Counted from the stretch's first letter, positions 1-14,312 are shown. The stretch: DNA of 64,000 nt from Dirofilaria immitis (GCA_024305405.1 JAKNDB010000068.1:11901501-11965500), one strand, 5' to 3'. Translations and numbers: made by a program. The notes: generated by a model not told the origin, from the letters alone.

Positions 1-3000
1 TTTGCTTCTAATTCTCGCATATCAGCCAACACTGCTTCCCACATTACTAAAAAATAATATAAATCATTAAAAAAATCCTTCTGATTAAACAAAATTTCAA
101 AAAATGGTATACCAAAAAGAAATCGATGCATGTATTCTGTAGTGTTCAGCATTTCTTTCTTACTGAATCCGAATTACTAAAAATTACTTGGTAAAACAAA
201 TCGCTTACTAGTGCTGGCTTTATCGGCAAATTTCAATTGATCCGCGAAATCTAACAATCCTGGAAAACTTCGTGAAATCGTCTCCGCAATAACATGCAAT
301 AATGAAAGTGATCGTTCTACTGAACTCTTCAAGCCGTAAAGCTAAAAATAACAATATAAATGATGAAATGCTTTCCAAATAAGTCGAAATCAGCAGTTTT
401 CATTCGAATAAAAAATTATGTCATCGTAAATTAAGAAATTTTCTTTTTATAATAAAAAACAATAATTTATAGATATATATATATATAATAACTTATAATA
501 AAAGGACATCTTTTATTTAAGAAAACAAACGAACCGTATCTAAACTAGATAATTTAAAGCCGTAGACACCCCCTTTCCGCCCACTGTTCATATAATTCCC
601 ATATGCAAGTAATACTTCCAAAAGCCGATGGAACTTTGTTGCTTCACGAACACATTTCGAGGCGGCTGTTAAATTGACAAATTGCTGCAAGAACAAATGT
701 CTTCGAATATATGAATTTTGAATATATCATAAAACTCAACAATAATGATGATAACAATATATGCTCTATATTCATTTAAAATAAAATCGGTTTCTCATCG
801 ACTAGGACTTGAGAAATTTTAAAATGAATAACTGAATCCAATTAAAAGTGATTTTACCGGTTCTAATAGATCGGCACTTTCATCGAAAGTTGCCATGAAG
901 GACATAATTTTGATTTTATGTTCAAACCGTTCAATTTTAACGAGCTGAGCAAGAAACTGATCTTCCTCCGAAAGATCCGAAAAATTTTTATGTTCCAATT
1001 CATATTCCTTGAATTTCACCACTTCCCTAAAATTAAAAAATTTTAGAAATATTTAGACATCTTCATCAGTTGATTAGTTTTGCTTAACAGTTCAAATTAA
1101 TTAGAATCTGCAGATAATCAGTCCTCCCATTTAAAAAAAAAAAATGATTACTCATGCGTTGGGGCAATTTTCATCAAAATGTCAACACTTTCTGGTACAA
1201 GAGCTTTCAGATCCATTCGATGCACAGCAGACATGATTACGGGGCGCTCATTGCCAATTTCCGACATGTAATTGCTAAAATAAATCGTTAATCGTTAGAA
1301 TGAGATAAATATTCATCAATGAGCACTGTGGATTTATTCTCCTAAAATAACATTTCTAAAATTCTTTTTGATTGTTTTAAACTATTTTTTAGATGAAATC
1401 TTTTATAAAAAGAAGTTCTTGATTCAAAAATCTAGACACATATTCAGCCTAAATTTTTTTATGTAGAAAGAATTTTGATTTAAAAAGTATATTCTCTTAC
1501 AGCAATTAAATCACAGTTTCATGCAATCGATATATATACGATGAATATTTGTTTTCTTTTTGTCTCAATTTCTATCTCTCGTTTGAAATCCCATTCTTAT
1601 GGATTTCATGCTAACCAAAATATTCAACAGGTTATATGAAACATTTATTTATCGTTATTATAAGTTATCAATAATAGCAAGAAAAAATTAAAAGTAAGAA
1701 AAAAAGCAAAAAATTGTTAAATTAACTGAAACAAACCTATATTTTGCAGACGTTTTGTATCTAAAATTGTATTCTTCTTAATTGCATTACTAGTACCACT
1801 AGTACCACTTGGAGAACGCTGTCTCGGAGGACATGATTCAGTCGTGTCAGGACGTTTGGCAACTCCAATTTTGAATAAATCTTCCAGAGCAGTAAAATCG
1901 ATTTTCTAAACTAATAATTTATTAGGAAAATTTGAAGAAAAAATGTTGTTCGAAGAAATACGTTTCTGTTACGTCGAACTGATTAAATTACAAGGAATTA
2001 TGAAAGTACTAGTATCTATAAAGAATAATGGAAGCAAATGTGTTGAAACAATTTAGAAGTTTCTATTCTGCTATAAATGTTATCCTGCTGAAAAAAATTA
2101 ACATACTTCCATTATTTTCTCATCATCAAGATTGTTAAAAACAGTATCCTTCACTTGATTTGGCTTCAACGGACACCAATTCAATAGTGGCAGCTTATTC
2201 CTGAATACAATTTTTTTCTTTTTTTTGAACGATGGAAGATATTCAATTGCTCTCTTCTGCAGCTAGACATGTCTATACTGGATCATGCATTTTATTAAAT
2301 GTGACCAAACTTTATTTAAAAATACAAAGTTGCAGAATCTTCAATGCAGGTATAACAAGCGAGCAATAAATGAAAACCAAATTTAACTTTTTTATTCTAA
2401 AAAAGTTCAAATTATTTATATGAAATTAAAATGCAGAAATGTTTAAAAACAAACTTACCTAGTATTATAGATTTTTTTGATAGTCATAACATCACTGGCA
2501 GGAGGAGAAATCGTTGATGATAGTTGTGAAGATCTGACTGAATTTGACAATAGTGGTGGTGGTGGTGGTGGTGGTGGTGGTGGTGGTAATTTTCCAACTG
2601 CATTGTTTGGCTGAGGTGGTGGCGGAGGTGGTGGGATATAGTTTGGTGTTGCTGACTTCGCAGGTTCCTTTCCTTGATGAGGTCCTGGAGGAGGTGGTGG
2701 TGGACTAGGTGAATTTGTCGTTGATATAGGCTCTTTTTAGCTTCAATTAAACCAGCTGCAAATCAATGAACATGAATTTTGTAAATCTAGATATAATCAA
2801 GTAATATATAAGTGTCACATTTAGTTTTCAACTTCCTTTAATATAAAAGTAGAAAAGACAGAGAACTCAACACATCATAAATATCTGAAAAAGTCTCCAT
2901 AAGAGCAAATCTTCAATAATCAATCAAGTAAATCTAGTTTTATTAAATCAATTAAATTCGATCCAAAGATTCTATCATTATCAATTGATTATATGGAAAT

Positions 3001-6000
3001 GCAAATACACAGAAAAAGAAAAACAGTATCAAAATATCCAATAACTTTTCGATTTTAATCTTTTCGAAAAGATACGTTTCTCGATACCTTTCATGTTTGC
3101 TTGCATTCTTTCAAGTTCTTGTATTCTAGATTCTAATTTCGCTTGCTGCTCTCGACTTGCTTTATCTTTCTCATTTAACGTTCGTCTCATAGTATTTAAT
3201 GTGGAATCATGCTCTTTCAGAAGTTTTTCTTTTTCCGTATTCAATTCCTTTAAACGACGATCCAATTGTGCTAAACGAGCTATATAATCGGCTTCCACTA
3301 CTTGCAATCTTTCTTTGATCTACAATAAAAAAATACTTTTTGGAAAATTTGCTAAAATATTGGAACCTGCAGAATTCTGAGGAATCTCAGAAAATTTATT
3401 AAAGAGCTGAGTAAAAGAGAGGAAATTTATTTAGGAAACTGCAATATTCTGCTTTTTTTTACGCAAAATTCTAATTTTAAGCAACTATGTCATTGCGAGA
3501 AATAATACAAAAAAAAAGAATAAAAAACAGGTAAAGCTGATAGGAAGTAAAGTTAACCTTTGATAATTCATCAGCAAGGCGGTTATTTTCAGCTTCCAAT
3601 TCGACTTTTTATCTGTCTCATCCAATAAAAAATGTACATCAATTTTGTTATCCAAATATGCATTTACATGAGTTTGTAATTGTTCACACTCTGTATTTCG
3701 CAGTACCTGTATTATATAAAAATGCAGAACAATTCATTTGAGAATCTCATGAAAATTTATTCAGTCTCCTCCACATCTTTCTTTAATTTACTTATTTTGT
3801 AAGAGTAAATTACATCGGATATTTAAAATACTATAGTGAGAAGTTGTACAAGCAGTTCCATATGCAATGCAAAAAGAACATGTTGATTAATTGTAAATGC
3901 ACTGTCATTTTTATTAAATTTTTGCTTGTTTTTTGTTGTATCTGAATTCAAATTTACATGCTATAAGTATAACTAACTTCTGATAATCGACTTTAGTAAG
4001 CAAATAAAAAGAATTCGAAGAAAAACGATTTGTATTAATGGTGTAAAAAAATGCCTTTACCTCTAAATAATCATCAAGACCCAGAAGAGTAAGTTCATAT
4101 TGTAAGTAACTGCGATAGTTCATACTTTCCGTGGAATGTACTACAATGTTGAAAAACTGCATGCAAGATGTCATGAAATCAACATTGAATTCCGGTGGTT
4201 TTATGAAATACGCAAACAGCAGTTGAAACCGATAAGTTTCTTTATATTCCTGTAAAGAGAACTTCATGATTATTTCAACGTTTTTCAAATTTTTATAAAG
4301 CGACACCTTACTATTTTAATTGAAACAAAGTTCTCAATGCTTCCTTAGTAGTGATTTCATTGTTGATTACTCATAAAAATTTTCATGCACAGGAGAAACT
4401 TTTTGATGCCAAAGAATGCACATTATAGTACATTGAAACGAGACATGGAGGCAGATATCTTAAGTCATGTTATCTATCAAGCAATAATCAACCAAAATAG
4501 TCGATATACTAACAGAACAATAAAAATATTATATATCAAAAAACAGTAGCAAAAGAACGGTTTCAGTAGCATAGAAGAAAATTAGCAAAGTTCCGGAGGC
4601 AAAAATAACTTGCCGATCGGAAGCGATTAAATGCATTGATTATCAAATCATGTCCACCATTAACAAGACATATTGCTGCAAGCAATTCTAATGCTAAAGC
4701 TTTTGTCCTGAAATAAAGGAATCTGAATGTCGATCATGAATAATAAAGAGAAATTACGAGTTTAATTCAAACAATAAGATTTTTATTTAAGAAGCAGACT
4801 GTCGATTTTAATGAGCCAAAAAAAACGAAGAAATCAATATCGGAAAGCAGAATAATTTTGGAAAAAAGTGAACTGGATTTCGAACTCATTCGCAAATATG
4901 TGTTAAAGGATCATAAAAGGCAAACCGTAAACTCTGATGTAGAATACTTCGAGCTATACAATAAATTGCCTGTGGATTATTGAACACCATGTTGAACCCG
5001 TACTGCAACAGTAATCTGGGTAAATAAAAATCAGTTCGTATGTTATGAAAAGCTTTTTAATATATTAAGAATTAAATTAGTAATTATTTTTTAAAAATAG
5101 ATTGATGTAAAACGAGAAATCAAACAGTCTGTTTATTATTCTTCATTAAATCAAACGATACTTTTCAACAGATGCATTTTCAAAAGAGTTCTTAATCAGA
5201 TTAATATATTTCTGCAACAAATTTCTAAATATTTACTTTGTTATTCATAATTGCTCGCAAACAGCTCACACACACGTGTATATCATCATCACGATCGCCG
5301 TAGTTCTTCGAACTTTTCTTTGTAACACTAGTCGTTCGCCGAAATAAGCCACCCGTTATTTTTTCATCCGGAAAATGGTCGCTTTCTCCCGAATTCAAAA
5401 CTGTTAAAGCGTTATTTTGCGATGCATGTGAATAGGGAAATGCACCACTTGATGAAGCACCATCCTGATTTGAATCGTTGTAATTACTACAAATATATCA
5501 TTTTAGATTATCTTTTTCCGTTATAGCTGTGAAATAATACTAAATAAAACATTACTTCATACTTCTGAAATTTTTCAGCAAAGAAAGACTTACTTTCCCC
5601 AGCTTCCATCTTCTTGAAGCTGTGTCAAGTAATCAATCAACATTTCCAAACCATTGTTCTGGTCATTCAGAAACATCCGCACCCAACTTTAAACAGAAAA
5701 ATTTGTCATTAACTAAAAACTTATTTGTTTATGATAAGAAATAAATGACCAATACAAATTATAATGAAATCATAATTACTCGAACATCATATATGAATTA
5801 TGTAAATTGAATGAGCAATTACAGAATAAGCTCACTCGATACTATTTGTTCGTAATGATATTTCGATATGCTTCAATATTTTTGTTGAAGTTTCATCACC
5901 CAATAATTTTTTCTCTGCAAATGTTTTGATTAGATTAGAAAATTATTAGAACAAATAAACCTCCTTCTAGAAATAACGATGAATAGTAAAAACTCCATTT

Positions 6001-8231
6001 TTGAAAATATAATAAAAGAAAATGCTATGCGACTCAATAAATTTCATTCCATTTGGTTTCCACTCTTTTAATACTTTTGTAACAAACTTTATCATTTTTA
6101 GTGACGGTTAAATGGAGCATTTGCATACACAAACTTTTCGTTATCACTTGTCTAATTTGTAAATTTAACAACCAATGGTTGTCATAAAATCAAAAATAAA
6201 ATTAAGCCAACAATGATAATGAAAACACTAAAGGAGCAAAAATCTCACTTTTTAGAAACTCTTCGATCCAAATATATTGCCAGCTTTTCCAGATATACGG
6301 AGGGATCTGCTACGGCATACATTCTTCTCTGAAATTCCAAAAAAGAAATCCTGTGAAACTATATACGAATACACACAATTTCGAAAAGGAACAATTTACA
6401 GGAATTTAAAAGGCGATAGCCATAAATGCTAAAGAAAAACTAACATCAATTTTAATCAGAGTATTGTGCGCAAAAAATACTATATTCATAACGAATCATA
6501 TTGTATTTTCAATTCATGGAATCTATGATTTCAGTATTTCCTTTCTTTTGTTCTGTGTTTGAAAACAATTTTCATGTTCATTTTTCAAGACATGAATAAA
6601 AAATAATAAAAACCATATAAAAGACAAACCTGATCACAAACTAACTCCCATTTCTTATGTAAATCGTAACTTCGCAAAATTCGCATTTTATCTGGAGGAA
6701 GATCCATTTTATTCTGTAAGAATTGCAGTGCGAAAATTCTAAGAAATTACATTTAAATAAGAAATGTAACATTGCTTGAAGAAACATAAAATATTCAACG
6801 ATTCGTTTTTAATTTTAAAGGAAAAATCAGATGGAAAGAAATTTCTTTGCAAATAAAAAAATAGCATGTAAATTTCAATAACATTAAAAAGTGTGGCATG
6901 TGAATCAAAATCTTAATCAAGCTGGGCATATATGCTTACTAATTCAAGAATTTCGTAATGGAATCCAAAAACATACGTTAAAATGATAATCAAAAGTTAT
7001 CCATAGTGACTTCAATTAGTTGATACATATTTTGAAGGAAACAAAAGGTAATTCAATAAAATTTCTTCTAATTTTTCTTTTACTCTTTATAGTTCTATAA
7101 AGATAAAAAAATGGTACCAAAACTTCTTCGAAAGCAGATAAAAGTTCCTCTTCAGGAGGTAATCGAGATGTCTGATCATCTTTTAAGATATCCTTCGGTA
7201 AACTTTCAATTCGTACCGCCATGGCTGCTCTATTCCTAGCACGATGATACGATGGAGAGGATGAATAACGTCGAGCAACCTTCTTGGTGACTCGAAATCC
7301 ACAACGTGCTAGAGAAGAAGAAATGAATACATTTGAATATTAGCAACAGAAATAAAAATAATAAAAAAATATTTATGGAAGGTATAATCTTTAAATACAA
7401 ATACATCCTTAATAATAAATAAAAATAATGAAAGGAATAAAAACCATGAAAATATAAACGAACCGATCAAAAAATGAACTACCCGTTAAGAAAAACGGAA
7501 GAGGTATTTTTTTAATTAAAAATTCCGGTTTCAGAGGAAAAATCGTAATCTCGCATTTTCAAAATATTGTTTTTTCTTCTAGCATAGATGTCAAGCTTCA
7601 TAAAGATGATTTCGTTAAAAAGCCATTATTTGTGCGATCTGGATGATAAAATGTGATAAATTTCTCGGATAATAAGAAACAGCATACCTTCTGATAGTAA
7701 TAAAATTAATGTAGAATAAGCGAGCAACTGAATCGATAAAATGAAGCTTTAACAATCAATAGCAAAATTATTGCTTCAAAGACAAAGTAGTGAGAAAATG
7801 AGAGAAAACTGACGTAAACGATAATGAAATGAAATACAAATTACTTCGAAAATAGTTTTCATTATTAACGATCTCAAACATAAATTATAGCGCCATAAAT
7901 ATAATAATTTTAGAAATAAGCCATGACGCCATAAACAAAAGTTTGGGGTTAGAATCAAATTTAAATTTTTAAATGATGAAATTTATTAAAATTATCTGAA
8001 ATCCAAAAACCAAAAAGAATGATATGTTAATCGAGAAAAGCATTGAGAAATAGTAAAATAGCAATGAATATCCGTAACAAAAAGGATGAACAATAAGAAT
8101 AAAACAAATGATCCATAAATTCTGGTATTTGTGAGAATACTGATAGCATAAAATATTTCTTGGAAATTATAGGAAATTGATAATAATATTAGTGATAACA
8201 TAATAGTTATAATAATGTAATATAATAATAC

Positions 8232-8318
<87 letters not shown>

Positions 8319-11300
8319 AATATATGATAATAACGGCAGTAAAATATAAACTGCATGACAATGAAACGATAGAAATATAATGATAAGAAATAATAATAAT
8401 AATGAAAGTTTTAATGACAATAATGATTTATCATAATAAATAATAATGATTAATAACAATTAATAGTAACAATAATAACAGCAATACAGCACGATAGTAA
8501 GGATATTTTATTCGTTATTGCTATTCTAAAGTAATGAGGGTAGAACGATATATATTGTAGAGAATGACAAAGCACAAACATACGCATTACTGACAATGGA
8601 ATTGGCATACAGTTATATTAATTTGATATCAATACCAGAATGGGGACATCAATAATGAAATTACTTTATGACCGAAAACATTGGCACCTAAAAGGAAACT
8701 ATTTAATTGGAGAATGAATGTGAACAAGTTGAAAATAAAATTTCAACAGTCTATTATTAGCAAACCAACCATTAATTCACCAGGAAAAAATCGATATAAT
8801 ATTAGCATCAAAGCATTACTAATCAATCTATGGGAACAAATCAAAACTTCCATTGTAAAAAAAAAAAAGTCGAAAAAATGACAGTTACGAGAAACTATCC
8901 ATCTAATATTGTTTTAATGTACTTATTTATAATTCTTGTCATAAAATTCAAAAAAAAAAAAAGAAATACTTGATATAGAATACAATATTGCACTGAAGTT
9001 TTAATATTCATTTCCATTGATGTTTTTACAAATCTTAGATCTCCTTTCTGATATCAGAAAAAGAAAACGATTTTAAAATTTTAGTGCAATGATGCAATTT
9101 CTGGCAAAGACATATTTACTAAAATTAAATTTGTTCAACAATTTGAGCAGAGGATGGATTAAAATTGATGTGATGAAAAAATATTTTTTAAATGAAAATT
9201 CATATGACATCAATTTTTTTAATCATTCAAATCTATATGAACTGAAATGATAATTAAGCAACTATTTTAATCAATAGGGGATTCAAACGACAAGACGTAT
9301 GTATGTATTAGCATATGCTTTCCATATGGGAATCTATTCTATTACAATGCACCATATGGCAATCATTGGTATGTTTGCTTCGTTCCATTCGCACTTATCA
9401 TTCGCAATCAATGAACCGAACTTTCCAAAGGAAGTTATCATTTAACAAATTAATCAAAACACTACTTATTTTGCTCCCTATTATCTATAGGATGAAAAAG
9501 AAGGGAAGGTGAAGAAAAAAACTTCATTGCTGTAATATTGCTTGTTTTACTTTAGTCGAATGAATCATCTTGTAGAAAAAAAAAGAAAGAAATCATATTT
9601 TTTTTTGATACGAAACAGTGATATAAAATTGATAGCTATTTTAAAGAGATCTTCTTCATCTAAAATTTAAATCTTTTTCATCTAAAATCAAATGAAAAAA
9701 ACAACGATATGTTATCTAAACATTTTATGAAATTTCACTTTCTTTTCAAATTTTCCAAAAAAGAAAAAAGTGCATAAGTGCATTATAATTTAATAGCAAT
9801 AAGATGAAATAGATGAAGAACATATATAGATTGCTTTTAGCAAAATCTATTATTATCATTTCACATTTCAATGTGTCTTTTATTCCAAAGCCAATAAATC
9901 ATATCGGTTACGTCACATTTACACAACATTTTTAGTAACAAATGCATTATACAATGAAGCAGCAATTAAATGAAAAAACTTCATCCTGTTATAATTTTAG
10001 AATATTACTTCACATTCTGTCTATGAAATAAGTTACCAACTGATCATCAAAATTTTGATGCCATTTTCCCTTCAACTCATCGTGCACACTTATACAAGAT
10101 TTGCATGATGAACTAACAACACTTCATTCAATTTACATTTTCTTATTGCATTGATTACTGATGAAGGATTAAACAAATATTCAATCAATTATGGGAAATA
10201 ATATTTTAAAAGAAGAGCGAAAATAAGACAAATAATGCTTTGTTCTTAAAAAAAAAAAATGAAATGATTATAAACAAAAGAATTTAATACGTAATATTAA
10301 CAATGTGAATATTTAATGTAAAAATACGTAATAAATAATATATGACAAATTTATCAAAATAGTATAACTAAGAAAAAAATTTTAAAAATGGGATGAAAAA
10401 GTGATTTTGCAATGAAATGATGTATAATCTAACGAAGAATTATTGATCAGGCATGCTACTCCATCTCTGTCATTTCAATTGAATGCAAATGCTTCAGCTC
10501 TATCATTTTTAGCAAGAAATATGTAACATATGATATGATTATATTTACTCTATTTTAATAAATCTATTAAAATATTAGAAGAGTGAGACAAAATTTAAAA
10601 AAGAATTAAAAATGAATTCGGAATGAAATAATATGGAATATGAAGAATAATTAATGATCAAATTCCATTTCTATCAATTCAATTGGGTGCAAACACTTCA
10701 GCTATATTATTTCAGGCGAGAAATATGAACATATTATGAGAATAAAAGTCAATCGTTTCAGACAAGGAAATATGCAACATATTATGTGAATACATTTAGT
10801 TCCCAAGTGAGATAAAACTTCAAAAATGAAAATTAAAAACAATTCGAAAATGAAACGATGTATAATCTGAAAAACAATTACCGATCGGACTATTTCACTC
10901 CATCATTTCAATTGAATGCAAATGCTCCAGCTGTGTCATTTCACCACTTACAGACATCAAAAAAGTGAAATGAAAAGTTGAGCTGCTACTGCAACTGCTA
11001 CTGCTGTTGTAGTAGCATCAGGGTAAAAATGATAGATATCGATCTACAAAATATACATAGATGGACCCATCCCAACCGCTCCTTCTCTATCCATCTTCAC
11101 TCATCGATATATTTGTAACTAAAATACCCGCTGTAACTCATTTAGATAAATATATATGTAAAGACATTTTGCGCATTCAATACTCGAAAGAGTAATTTCC
11201 TCTTATGCCTCCTTCATTCTATCTTCCTGTATTTTCAGTACATTAAGTAATAATAATAATAATAAATGTTTATCTATTTGCCTCAATTATTATCTTATTC

Positions 11301-12067
11301 TTCTGAATTCTTAACAATAACAATCCTACAGAAAACTTTTAAATCCTGTGTTTATTTCTTTCATAATATAGAATGTAATAATTATTTTCTACTAATTTTT
11401 AAAGCAAAGTAGAAATAACTAGCCATAATTCCTATTTCTGCCGACTATTACATATGACTTTTGCTTTCAAAATCTTAATGAATTAAAATATAAGCATCTA
11501 ATGCTAACAAGAATTAATGTGCGGAGGAAATAACATTTGTAAAATCTACAATGAAAGTAAAACTTTCGTAAACAATGTTAAAATAAAAGTGTTCAAAGAT
11601 CGGGAAAATAAGTAAGTAAAAGCAATCTGATAATATTCGCCGACTTCATAGATTTCTGTAAACTATTGTCAATGAACTTTAGCTATTTTAACAAATTCAG
11701 CCTTCCATAGAGATGCATTCAGCCATTACACTACTTGTTTATCTTTTTCAATGTGCTCGATTTTTGAAGGAATCTTTCTTATTAATTAGCATAGCAATAA
11801 ATAAATAATACTTTCAGTAAAGATATGCTATTATTATGAAAGTGATCTTCTTTCATGAATCAAATTCATTCATACACAAAAATTTGAAAAATATGAAAGT
11901 TTTCACACAAACAGTAACAATAAGTAATTTGATGAAGATCAAACATCAATTATTCTTATATTTTTAATCAAAATTAACTTACAAATTATTAGAGGCTTCA
12001 ATTCAACCACTGTATGATACTTTGCTTGCATAGTTTGAAATGACATTGTATTATTATTATTGGCCAT
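1..12067 (-). CDS. frl-1: FMNL/FRL-family formin, 3' end beyond the left edge
   Basis: Formins of this family nucleate and elongate unbranched actin filaments under Rho-GTPase control. Exons read from the minus strand: 11983-12067, 7118-7308, 6630-6713, 6249-6328, 5836-5912, 5594-5686, 5237-5486, 4926-5002, 4614-4707, 4061-4249, 3558-3706, 3088-3319, 2459-2755, 2107-2200, 1737-1905, 1152-1274, 858-1026, 535-684, 209-341 and 1-46. Recognition rests on DLPPDK near residue 100, [13 protein letters not shown] and CLRAIMNN segments, [15 protein letters not shown] in the FH3 region, a coiled coil, proline runs (FH1, about residues 550-620) and FH2 blocks such as [14 protein letters not shown] and [11 protein letters not shown]. 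About 928 codons are present; the FH2 end and any DAD are missing. The first exon (MANNNN...) is predicted from its ATG, strong GTAAGT donor and matching phase. It lacks the MGN myristoylation start of vertebrate FMNLs. One-base gaps break the frame near 6249, 3606, 2734 and 1258. The donor at 4613 is GC. Confidence 0.9.
8232..8315. repeat. (AAT)n microsatellite
   Basis: About 28 near-perfect AAT triplets lie inside the formin first intron. On the minus strand they generate a meaningless poly-isoleucine reading frame. Confidence 0.95.
10380..10960. repeat. Three diverged copies of a ~200-bp tandem repeat
   Basis: The segment CAATTGAATGCAAATGCTTC recurs at about 10476, 10680 (diverged) and 10909. 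In each case it is flanked by related sequence: an upstream GAATGAAATGATGTATAATC-like block, a TTACTGATCGG-like block, and downstream GCAAGAAATATG-like sequence in the first two copies. Spacing is about 204 and 229 bp. This looks like an old local tandem amplification inside the intron. No terminal repeats or coding capacity are visible. Confidence 0.7.
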
Positions 12068-12760
12068 TTTTATCGATTTTTTCTTCCATCTTCCATACTA
12101 ATACAACATATAGTTAAGTATTAAATGTTAATTCGTCTTTAATAATCTCTTTCTGTCAACAATCTGCAAAAGATATATAATCGGGGAATAATAAACAAAA
12201 TGAAGTATAAAATTATGCATCCATCATTTTTTTGTAAATGTGAAATTTCAAAAAAAAAAAAAAAAGAAAAATAAATGAAAAAGCTAAGAAAGAGAGACAG
12301 ATGAAGGTTACTCATTTGTGAATAAGTTTGTAGTATACATTTCAGAATTAATATTTAATAAAAAAAAGTGCATAGATGATAATTTAATAATTTATGATAT
12401 AATAAAAATATATGAAAGAATTTTTAAGGAAATGAAATTGGCAACAAAATCTTAATTAGAAATAATTTTCTGAATGATATACAAAACAAATTAATTAATT
12501 AAAGCGAATTTTATATTGAAGGTCAACTACCATTTTCATTATTCATTCTACAAATGATAGTTTTTTTCTCTCTTTCTCACACATTTTTCAACTTTAAATT
12601 ATACATCACTTTTATCGGACAAATAGCATTAATTTTCTAAAAGTTTCGTTTCCAAAATTGATGAAAAGAATTTTAATTTGAAGTAAACCATATTGACATA
12701 TCATTCGAACAATGTGATTATTGGTACTTCTCAACAAACATACAACTATGATAGACTATT

Positions 12761-13010
12761 AATAAATATATAGCTATTATCAGAGAATCAAATGTGTCAT
12801 ACTGTTTAGTAATTCATAAATTCAAATAAAAATATAGCTGTTATAAGCTATATGTCATGTCATATTAATCAAAGTTTTATATTTTTCAATAAAGATATAG
12901 CTATAATAGAACAAAAATGTGCTATATTGGCCAAAAGTCTATAGCTTTCAATAAATATCCAGTTATCATATGATCAAATCATGCCATATTGGCCAACATT
13001 TTTCATTTCC
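12761..13010. repeat. Degenerate ~63-bp minisatellite, four copies
   Basis: Units begin AATAAATATATAGCTATTAT at 12761, with related starts at 12824, 12888 and 12950. Each unit carries an ATAGCT-like core and a GTGCTATATTGGCC-like or GTCATATT-like second half. The period is 62-64 bp. Copies are roughly 70-80 percent alike by eye. Confidence 0.7.
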
Positions 13011-13750
13011 TATTTCCTATTTCCTATATATATATATATATATAAGTTTTCGATTAATTTAATAACAACAATATTTATCTATCACTAAATTACTGCATTC
13101 ATTTTCATCATTTATAAATTTAAATAAAATATAAATAGAAATAATAATACTGTAATAAATCTAATATAAGAATAAGTAATTATCAAATTAAATAAATAAG
13201 TAAAAATATCAAAAATAAACGAGACATGGAATTTTAAATCAAAAATCAATCAAATAATCATTGAACTTAAAAAGAAACTATTCTAAAGAAGATAAAGATG
13301 GTAAGAGAGTGTGATAAATGATAATGTCCGAAAAAAAGTGTAACGTGCAAATGGGTAATGAGAAGAGAAAAAGAAAGGACATTTCACCTTTACGCATACA
13401 AAATTGAAATTTTCAATAAACTAATAGGAATTGTTTAAATATTCTTTGAAATAATTTAAATATTAATTAAATATTACCGTCATAATTTATACGGTAATAT
13501 TCGTATAGTTAAAGAAATGATATGATGGAATCTATAAATTGATAATGATATGTTGTAATATGGAAGGACGATACATCCATTCATTATCAAACCGAACAGA
13601 ATATCACTAACTCTTCATAATAACGTGTAAACTGTAAACAGATAAACAGATACACGTTCCTACAGTACACATATATATATATATATATATAAATATCATA
13701 TCACAAATATATAACAAATCCCTACAGATGATACTCGTAGAAGTATACAA

Positions 13751-13751
<1 letters not shown>

Positions 13752-13792
<41 letters not shown>
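13752..13792. repeat. (AT)n microsatellite
   Basis: About twenty AT dinucleotides occur in a row. Shorter AT runs also lie at about 13024-13045, 13673-13691, 14096-14110 and 54961-54988. Confidence 0.95.
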
Positions 13793-13796
<4 letters not shown>

Positions 13797-14140
13797 TATT
13801 GTTGTTCTCAGATATAGAAATTTATCAATATGGTAATAGTCATAGTCACGTAAGCATAGACGAATTTACGCATAAATAAACATGTATACTTTATAGAATT
13901 AGCACGTATAACTCAGTATATCTTAAAAAATAATATATCCCCGATTATCACGCCATCTACGACAATGTGATGATACTTTGATTAATATGATTATATGTTG
14001 AATCCATTTATTTAGATTCAATTAAACATTAACTGCACGAAATAGGCTCATCCTACAAATACTAAACTAAGATTATTAGTGATATGTATTCACCATATAT
14101 ATATATATATTCTTGATTTGTTTTGTTATATGCATTTACC

Positions 14141-14312
14141 TGAATGAAGAGATATTCCAGGTAGCTATAGTCATCTAAATAATGAGAAATTGTCCAAGTA
14201 GTCATAATCACTCTCCCACTTGAATGCAAGGGTCCATAGTCTTATAAATGAGAAGACTGTTGAAATAGCTACAATTACCTAGATGAAAAGATTGTTCAGG
14301 TAGTCGTTATCA
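14141..14312. repeat. Degenerate ~35-bp tandem repeat
   Basis: Related units start near 14141, 14176, 14243 and 14279, with a poorly preserved one between about 14205 and 14240. The shared core is AATGAgaAgaTTgTtCAggTAG followed by TCaTAaTCa-like sequence. Copy number and boundaries are approximate. Confidence 0.6.

Larger units (their letters stand above)
7309..11982 (-). other. Large first intron of the formin gene
   Basis: This 4.7 kb stretch separates the predicted first coding exon from the rest of the formin. It carries an AAT microsatellite and three diverged copies of a roughly 200-bp repeat. Small open frames on both strands are AT-rich and low-complexity, and I see no second gene inside. 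Confidence 0.55.

Noticed and set aside
3558..3706. Programmed frameshifting at TAAAAAG sites in the formin (3606, 2734, 6249)
   Set aside because: The same motif looked suggestive, but other genes slip at T, C and G runs too, so a sequencing cause fits better.
7992..8459. A 155-codon minus-strand frame with a poly-isoleucine run
   Set aside because: It is produced by the AAT microsatellite in the formin intron and has no other support.
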